A DNA stretch of 64,000 nucleotides from Trochalopteron elliotii (taxonomy: Eukaryota; Chordata; Aves; Passeriformes; Leiothrichidae): assembly GCA_024734555.1 (NCBI GenBank), contig JANPWX010000219.1, forward strand, positions 1,058,154-1,122,153. Reading direction: 5' to 3'. A program made the translations under genes and the position numbers. The notes beneath the pieces were generated by a model. That model was not told the DNA's origin. It saw nothing but the letters and a program-made list of their open reading frames with translations, and made no database searches. Of the stretch, positions 27,201 through 36,200 are shown piece by piece. The first letter of the stretch is position 1. Every line of letters starts with the position of its first letter.

Positions 27201-30200
27201 CCCTGGTCCTGACCTGCCAAGTCCCTGGCGTGGCTGTGCCCACTGTCACCTGGCTGAAGGACGGGCACCTGCTGGGTGTGTGTGCAGGGGAACGCTGTGC
27301 CACCCCCAGCCTTGCTGCTGTTCCTCTCCAAGCAGTCCTGCCTCAGTTTCCCAACTTCTAATCCTGCTGCAAGAGACCCTCAGGGCTGCACAGGGAGGGG
27401 ACAGAGCATGAAGGGGCTGGCCTTTCCCCTGCATGCTTTTTAGAGACCTCAGGTTCATTCCTGAGGCTCAAAGCAGTGGGATGTGGGCACAAGACATGAT
27501 GGAGGGATGTGCTGGGGTGAGGTCCCTGGGTACCAGCCCTTGGGGTGCTTGCTGGCACAGGGGTTTGCCCCCAAACCAGTGACTCTTTTCTCCTGTGAAG
27601 CTCCAGCAGTGAACTCTGCAAAAACCCTGCTTTGCTTTTAACATTGCCCCCAAACCTGGGTCCTGGGGAGGGGAAAGGGAGGAGCGTGACAATGATCCTG
27701 AGGAGGGCTTGGTGGAGGAGCACTGCTCAGCCCCCTTCACCCTGTCTCCTTGCAGAGATGAGCCCAGAGCAGGGTCTGGTGTCCGGGGGGGCACAGCTGC
27801 AGCTCAGCCCCCTCCAGCCCTTCCATCAGGGCCAATACACCTGCCTGGCACGGGGTCCAGGGGCTGAGACACGCAAGGACTTCATGGTGCTGGTGCGAGG
27901 TAGGGCTTCCCCAAGGCAGCCTGGTCCCCACGGGCTCTGCCTCAGAGGTGAGCCTTCCTCCCCCTCCTCCTCCTCCTCCTTCTCTCCTCGGTGCAGTGGC
28001 CCCCCAGATCAGCAGTGCAGGGGACCCCAGTGAGCACAGCGTGCTGGAGGGCAGCAGGGTGAGGCTGGAGTGCCGGGCAGAGGGGCAGCCCACCCCACAC
28101 ATCTCCTGGCTGAAGGACGGGCAGCCCCTGGGGCTGCAGCACCCCTCACACGCCCGGTGAGTCTGGGGGAGACACCCCAGGGGCTCAGGGTCCCCACGTG
28201 CAAAATTGCTGGGCAAAAGACAGGTTGAGCTATGCTGCTTCTTCCTGTTGCTTGGTCTGGGATGCACTCATCCGAGCTGAGAGAATCATCCTGGGTTAAA
28301 CCTTGGAGTCTGGGATGGTCACTGTCACTCTGGCAGGGTCCCAGTCGATGTCCTGACCTTGCAAAGTGCCCCAGAATCCTCATCCTTGGCTGTACACTGA
28401 GCACAGAGCCCTTCTGCCCCATGGGCACGTTCGGGATGAGCACACAGATCACTGTCCCATCCTCCCCACGCAGGGTGTCCCCGGATGGCAGCACCCTGCT
28501 CCTGGAGGGGCTGCGAGCTGCCGACTCCGGAGCTTACACGTGCCTGGCCCGGAACAGCCTGGGCGAGGACACGCGGCTGCACACGCTGAACGTGCTGGGT
28601 GAGCAGGGCTGGGACCTGCGGGGCAGTGCCGGGGCCACCCCCAGCCCCGACAGCCCCGACAGCCCCGCTGTTCCCTCCCCCAGTCCCTCCCGCCATCGAG
28701 AGAGGCGCCGATGACTCGGGGGTGGTCCGTGGAGTCCTGTCCACCGTGGTGACACTGGAGTGCTGGGCACGGGGGTCCCCTCCCCTGCACGTGAGCTGGC
28801 TGAAGGATGGGCTGCCCCTCCGCCTGTCCCCCCACGTCACCCTGCTCTCGGCTGGGCACATCCTCCGGTGAGAAGTGACCCTGGAGCAATGGGCAGCCAC
28901 AGGTGTTGGGGGCTGGTACCCAGGTTTGCATGAGGGCACTGCTGCGCCCTGAAGGGGCTGAGTGTCACCTTGGGGAGCAGGGGGTCACCCGGAGCTGACT
29001 TCTCCTCCTCATCCCCATGTCCCATGCCATGGGTTAGGATCTCCCAGGCACAGCTATCTGATGCTGGACTCTACACCTGCATTGTCTCCAGCCGGGCAGG
29101 AGTGGCCGACCGCAGCTTCGTCCTGCAGATACAGGGTACAGGGCAGGGGGTGGGCAGGGCAGGGGGCACTGGACACTGCTTTTGTTGGCAGAGCACACGT
29201 TGTGCATTGCAGCCCATTCCCAAGCAGAGTCTTGAGCCATTCCTCGGCTGCTGGGGTGGGCTTGGACAGGATGGAGCAAAGCAGAACCAGCCTGAGAGCA
29301 GACCCAGAGCATCCTGCAGGAGGGCTGAGTCACCTCTGGCTGCTCGCAGGACATCAGGGTGTGGCCAAACCCACCCCCAGTGTCTGGGGACCTGACTTTT
29401 CTCCCCAGTGCCCCCTGTCCTGGAGAGCCCTGAGAGCAGTGAGGAGCAGGTGGTGGCTGAGGGCTCTGATGTCACCTTCACCTGTGAAGCCACCGGGTCC
29501 CCAGCACCATCAGTGACCTGGCTGAAGAATGGAGAGCCCCTGGGGCAGCAGAGTGACCAGGGGCCTGGTGGCCAACAGCTGAGCCTGGTGGCCGTGGCAC
29601 CAGCTGATGCAGGCATTTACTCGTGCCTGGTGGTGAATGAGGTGGGAGAGGTCAGCAAAGCCTTCCACCTCGTGGTGATGGGTGCGTGTCGTCCCTCTGG
29701 GATTTGGGAAGGGCAGCTTAGCCAATTTTTTGGGGCCAATCAGGGGATGAGCCCTCCTGCCTTGCTGTATGCCTTGCAGAGCCACCCCGTGTCGAGGCTG
29801 CGTCTCATCCCACTGAGATATCCATTGCTGTGGGCACCTCTCTAGAGCTGAGGTGTGTGGTGACAGGTGTCCCCATGCCCACTGTCACCTGGGAGAAGGA
29901 TGGACGGCTGCTGGCCGGGCCCTCACTCCTGTCAGGGAATGAGAGCACCCTCCACATCGAGAGCGCTGAGGTAGGAGCTCCGCTTTTTTCTCCCTACCTG
30001 GGTTTTCTTTTTGTGTCTCAATTTTTCTCTCTCCTGGCTGTGCAGGTGGCTGATGCTGGCTTGTACACCTGTCTGGCCACTAGCCCTGCAGGGGAGGACA
30101 GCAGGAGCTTCCATGTCAGCATCCAAGGTAGTGTGATCCCAGCAGTGCAGTGAGGAGGGGGCTGCAAGATGGGCCCAAGTTTTGGGGGATCAGAGAGCCA

Positions 30201-33200
30201 AAGCAACCCTGTATCCTTCTTTGGGATTGGTGTGGTTTCCAAAAGAAGGGTCTGGAACACAGTGATGGTCCTGCATGACTTATGGGGACAGGGATGGGAG
30301 TGTCCAACCCATGAGGGACACCCTGACCCCCTGGCCCATGTCCCACAGCACCCCCCGGCATGGCCAGCACCAGGGAGATCCCCATCATCACGGCTGTGGC
30401 AGGGGGGCAGCTCCTCCTGGAGTGCCCAGAGGGTGCTGAGCCCCATGCCAACATCGAGTGGCACCGGGAGGGCTCCCTGCTGCAGGTACCTGTGACGGGA
30501 CCAGGGAGGGTCGTGGTCAGGGGCTGGGATGCACCGTCACCAGCAGCATGGGGCTGGTGCTGGGGGTGATGCTGGGTGGCCGCTGATGGGGGTCCCGGGG
30601 GTTTTTAGGAGGATGCCCGCAGGCAGATCCTGGCCCAGGGGCGTTTCCTGCAGCTCCGGGCGGTGGCTGCGGCGGACGGCGGCGAGTACAGCTGCAGGGC
30701 CAGCAGGGCCACCAGCGCCCCCGGGGACACCGGCCCGCGCGTCCGGGTGCAGGTTCACGGTGAGTGCTGCCCTGCCCTGCCCTGCCCTGCCCTGCCCTGA
30801 CTGCCGGCTCCTTCCCGGTTAAATCCAGGATGAGGGATATTATAGGGTGTCTTATGGGATGGGATGACTGGATGGACTACACCCAGCCCCCAGTGCTGTT
30901 CTGGGCTGGCATCCTCCATCCCTGAGCCTTACTGCACCCTCTCGGTGGTGTCTCGGTGCTGCCGCAGTGGCCCCGGAGATCCAGGCGGGCCCCGAGGAGG
31001 TGAAGGCGCTGCTGAACACCTCGGCCGTGCTGCCGTGCCTGGCGGAGGGGTGGCCCGAGCCCCGGGTGACGTGGCGGAAGGACGGCCAGCTCCTGCCCCT
31101 GCCTGGGACTGACAGGTATCAGGCTCTGCGGGTTGGTGGCACCAAGAGCTGGCACTCAGATCGTGCCACCCTCAGCAGCAACAGGTGATTTAATGTGCCA
31201 GTCGCTCTGTAAAGAGCTGTGCTCTGTCCTCACACCAGCTCTGTGGGGCATGTGCTGCATGTGGCTACAATGGCATTTGTCACCTTCCCAACCCCTGCTC
31301 CCTGTGTGAGGCAGCCTGGCCATGCAGAGCCCCCCACAGGGTTCAGCTGCTCTCCCTCCTCAGGCTGCAGCTCCTGCCTGGAGGCTCCCTGCAAATTGAC
31401 CCCATCCAGGCCCAGGATTTGGGCCATTACCTCTGCATGGCATCCAGCCCTGCTGGCTCTGACCGGCGAGGCCTGGACCTCCAAGTCCTGGGTAAGCTGG
31501 AGAGCTGGATGGATCCCTCCTGATCTCACCCTCCTGCAACCCACTACTGCTGGGCTGCTCTCATCAGTGCAATGATGTGCTACTGTGCTCTGCTCATCGC
31601 TGTCATGCCCTCCCACAGTCCCTCCTGCCATCACTCCTGGGCCCTCCAACCTCACCCTGCTGGCTCAGCAGCCAGCCATGCTGGGCTGCGAGGCCTGGGG
31701 ATCCCCTAAGCCCCACATCAGGTGGGAAAAGGATGGTCGTCCCCTGAACCTGCACCTCCCACCTGGCACCTACAGGTACCTGCAGCACCCACCACCTTGT
31801 AGACCAAAGGGCTCCCCTGTAGGGTGGGGTTTGCCCTTCCTGCTGCTCCCTGTGGGACAGGGGTGATCCAGGGATGATCCTGATGTGTGCTCTGCCCGCA
31901 CAGTTTGCAGTCCTTAGGGTCACTGCTCATCTCCAGCCCTGGTCCCCGGGACGAGGGGCGGTTTGAGTGCATCGCCACCAACGCTGCTGGAGAGGCACGG
32001 AAGGTCTTCCTCGTGTCTGTCCATGGTGAGCTCCTGGGGCTGGGGGTCTTGCTGAGAGTGGCTTTCCCAGGGTCTGTCACCACCTCAGGGGTGATGTGGG
32101 TGTGCTCCAGCCTCACATAGGGTTGGGTCTCCACTCAAGAACTGTTCTTGGGGGTGGACAAGAGGGGAAGAGAAAAACTCATGCCCATATGATCAGGGAC
32201 AGAATCCTCTTCAACATTTGCCATACAGCCCTGCTCACTTCCCTCCCTCCTTCCTCCAGTGCCCCCCACCATCGCTGATGACATCACGGATGTGGTTGTC
32301 ACCCGGCTGTCCCCTGCAGTCCTCACCTGCTACGCCTCGGGTGTGCCCCCACCCACGGTGTCATGGAGCAAGGAGGGGGCTCAGCTGGGCAGCAGAGGAG
32401 GGGGCTACCGTGTCCTGCCCAGAGGTACAGCACGGGGCAGTACAGCCCCGGCAGGGACAGGGCGTCCCTGCCAGCCCTCCCGCCGCCTCCCCTCTGCCTG
32501 CTGTTTTCCAGGAGCCCTGGAGATCAGGCAGGCGCTGCCTGCACACAGCGGCCGCTACACCTGCACAGCTCGGAGTGCCGCGGGCACGGCCCGGAAGCAC
32601 CTCAGGCTCACAGTGCATGGTATGCCCGGCTCCAGGGTCCTGCTGCTGCGGGTCCTGCCCCCTTTTCCCAGGGTAACACTTCCCTGCTCTTCACAGAGCC
32701 CCCTGCCTTGAAGCCCCTGCCTGGCATGGTGATGGTGATGGTCAACACCAGCACAGTGCTGTCCTGTGAGGCCACAGGTGTTCCCCGGCCAGAGGTCACC
32801 TGGCAAAAGGATGGTGTTGGCATCACTGGAGGTGAGCAGGAGTGTGCTGGGGGCTGGCAGAGCCCACAGTGCCTGCCAGCCTTTACCTAGGGGGAGATTT
32901 AGGTGCCAGGGGTTTGTAGGTATCCCAGCAGGGTGTGGGTGTCACTGTGCATGGGTCCTCCTGGCTGCTGTCCTCAGTGGGTGAGGTGGCCACTGGAGCT
33001 GGTCCACGGAGACTCCTCGGGAAGAGGCACTTCATCCACCTGTGCCTTGGCTCAGCTGTGCTGCCCCATCCTGTCCTTCATTCCTGCCAGGGTCTGGGCT
33101 GAAGGTGCTCCCCAACGGGCAACTCCGCCTCCTCCGAGCAGCCCCAGAGGATGCAGGTACCTACCTGTGCATGGCTCGCAACCCCTCGGGCACCGCTGCG

Positions 33201-36200
33201 GGGAGGACCAGGCTCATTGTGCAAGGTACAGCAGCGATCAGAGCCCCAGCGCTCACCCCTCCGCTCATCCCCCTCCCCAGCACCTCACAGCAAAACGTGT
33301 CTGCCAAGCTGTGAGCAAGCCCCTGTCCTTCTGCCCCATCCAGTGCCCCCCGTCATCGCTGCCGGCCCGCTGGAGCTGGTGGTGCTGGAGGGGCTGGAGG
33401 CGCTGCTGCCCTGTGCCGCCCGCGGTGTCCCCGAGCCCCGCGTGTCCTGGAGCCGGGAGGGAGCCCTGCTGCGGGGAGGGAGGGCCACTGTCCTGCCCTC
33501 CGGGGAGCTCCTGCTCCGGGATGTCCAGGTGAGCACTGTCCCCTAGGGCCGCTGTGAGGTTGGAGTGCTGAGGAACAAGTGTTTTCTGGTGCTGAAGAGC
33601 ATTTGGCTGCTTGTGAATCTGTCTTGCAGAGGGAGAGCCCCGGGCAGTCCTGTGCCACAGGCTGGAGGGTTGGGGCAGTGTGAGATTGCTGATGTGGGCT
33701 GGGAAAAGTGGCTCTGTCCAAACTGTGACTTTTTAGGTGCACAAGAACCAGCAGAGCTGTAGCTCAGCGAGTCAGGGCTGCAGCTGGAGCCCAGACTCAA
33801 AATGATTCAGTCTCCTTCTCACACAGGAAGGGGATGCTGGGAGCTACTCCTGCACCGCGGTGAACTCTGCTGGGAGGGCCGTTCGCCGGCTCTCCCTCTC
33901 CATCCACACCCTGCCCACCTTCACCCACCTGCCCACAGACATCACCCTGAGCCGGGGCGAGAGGCTGGAGCTGGTGTGTGCCGCAGTGGGCAGCCCCCAG
34001 CCCCGCGTCTCCTGGATGACCAACGGGCAGCTCGTCACTGGTACCTGGGCAGGGGCAGAGGATGCTGAACTTGGGGGAGAATGCCATCCTGGTGCCACCC
34101 TTGTCCCACTTTTCTGGGTCCCCGGGGTGCCAGCACGTCTGGCTGTGCGGGGTTGTAACCAGCTGGTGTCCAACCACTTTTTTTGGGGGGGTTTGCACCC
34201 CGCAGATGGTGCATCGGAGCACAGCGGGCGGAGCATCCTGCGGCGGGAGGCAGCCACACCCACGGACAGCGGGACCTACGTCTGCCACGCCGAGAACAGC
34301 GCCGGTGTCATCAGGGCCACTGTCTTTGTCACTGTCAGAGGTAGGTGCTGGCAGGGAAACTGGGGCACCCAGCCAGCCCCCCTCTTCTGTCACCCCTTTC
34401 CCTTTCCCAGAGGCACCCGTCATCCAGGGGGACGCCAGCATCTACCAGGTGGAGCACTCGGGAGGTGACGCCCTCCTCGACTGCCGTGCCCAGGGTCACC
34501 CTGAGCCTCTCATCCGCTGGAGCAAGGACGGGGTGCCGCTGGTGACCCACGGGCGCCTGCAGCAGCTGCAGAATGGCTCCCTGGCCATCCGTGGTGTGGG
34601 GGTGAGCAGGGCCTGGGGGGTGCTGGCACATTGCGTGGTACTTTCCTGGCAAAGTGAAACGCTGTGCTGATGCTGTTGGTCCTGCTAGAGCACCGACGTG
34701 GGGCAGTACCAGTGTGTGGCGGAGAATGATGCAGGCACAGCAGCAAAATTTGTCACCCTGGCTCTGCAGAGTAAGTGCTGGCCCCCTGCACCCTTCTTTT
34801 AAGGGACTGCAAACCGTGTCACCTCTCAGCCCCTCCAACTACCCCTGATCCATGGGGAATGCTGTATCACCGCCTGCATCCCTTTCCCTGCCCAGGTCCC
34901 CCTGTGGTGACAGTGACACCAGCAGAGGTGAGGGTCCACGCTGGGCAGCAGGTGCTGCTGCACTGTGTGGTGTCAGGGGAGCCCACCCCCTCCGTGGAGT
35001 GGCAGCGAGAAGGGGAGCCACTGCCCGAGGGTCCCCAGGCTCGTGTCCTGCCCAACGCCACCCTGTTGCTGCCCTCTGTCGCCCACCGTGACGCCGGCAG
35101 CTACTCCTGCCTCGCCCGCAATGCCCTGGGCTCTGCCGTGGCCCACACCTCCCTGCATGTCCAAGGTGGGTATCTGCCCCTGGCCCTGGGGGGCTTTGGC
35201 TGGCTCAGGCCGCCTGCAGTGCTGTTACACCCTGGGGTAGGACCTCCAGCGTGGTGGTTTGGTGTGATATTGCCTTGCTTGTAACCCCTGGGATTCGTAC
35301 TCTCGTTTGTTCTCTCCCCTCTGCTCAGCTGAAGGCCTGAGCCCCAGCAGACCCTCTCCTGAGCAGCCACAATGTGCCAGCCCTCACTTGCCTCTCCTCG
35401 GCCTTCCTGCCTTAGCTGCCCAGGATTAAATTCCCATCTCCCAGGGGCTCTGCTAAATGTACAGACACATCCTCTCCTGCTGCCTCTCGGGAGCTGAGAG
35501 CCAGGCTGGAGGAAGTGCCAGGTGCCCTATGTGCCCTTGTGTGGCTGGTGGCATTTTGCTGCCAGGCATGTTGGAGAAGCAAATAAAAGCTTGGGGCAAT
35601 GCCAGGGCCTTGAGGTTGATACAGAGCAGGGTTTGGGGGTGTCAGCGCCTGTTGGTGTGACAAGGCACAGGGCCACACTCACAACATCCCTTGTCAACAT
35701 GGCTCTGTGCCTGGAGCTATAGGATCTCTGGGGACTGTGCTGCAGCCAGGCAGGGACACTGCCTGCCTTGCTCTGGCTGCCTTCACCTCCAGCAAACAAG
35801 ATTTTTTTGACGTGCAAATTAGTAAATGGGGGGTCAGGTAAGCACCCTGCTCTCCCATGGGAGTGCAGTCCCAGTATTGCTGCCTGACCCCATCCCATTT
35901 GCCCCAGGGGAGCTGCACCAGGTGCGGGGCAGCCTGCTCGGTGTCATCAATGGCCATGAGCTGGGTGTCTCTGCCCTTGATGCCAACGTGCTGGGGGACC
36001 CTCAGTCCAGCACCGCCGCCCTCCAGAGCAGCATTGGGAGCATTCCACCTGCCATAGGTGGGTGGACATTCCTACCCTCACCCCTGCGAGAGTTTTAACC
36101 TCTGTCAGATGTAAATCTTGGAGGAAAGGTTTTTATTTTTTGTTCCCCCAAAAGGAAACCGTCCCCCCCCCCAAACCTTCCACTGTTGGCCAGGAGGGAT

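Noticed and set aside
35582..35588. AATAAA-like signal in HMCN2 intron 69
   Set aside because: The reading frame continues with family-typical G2F, EGF and C-terminal exons, so this is not the main gene end. A short Ig-only isoform cannot be excluded.
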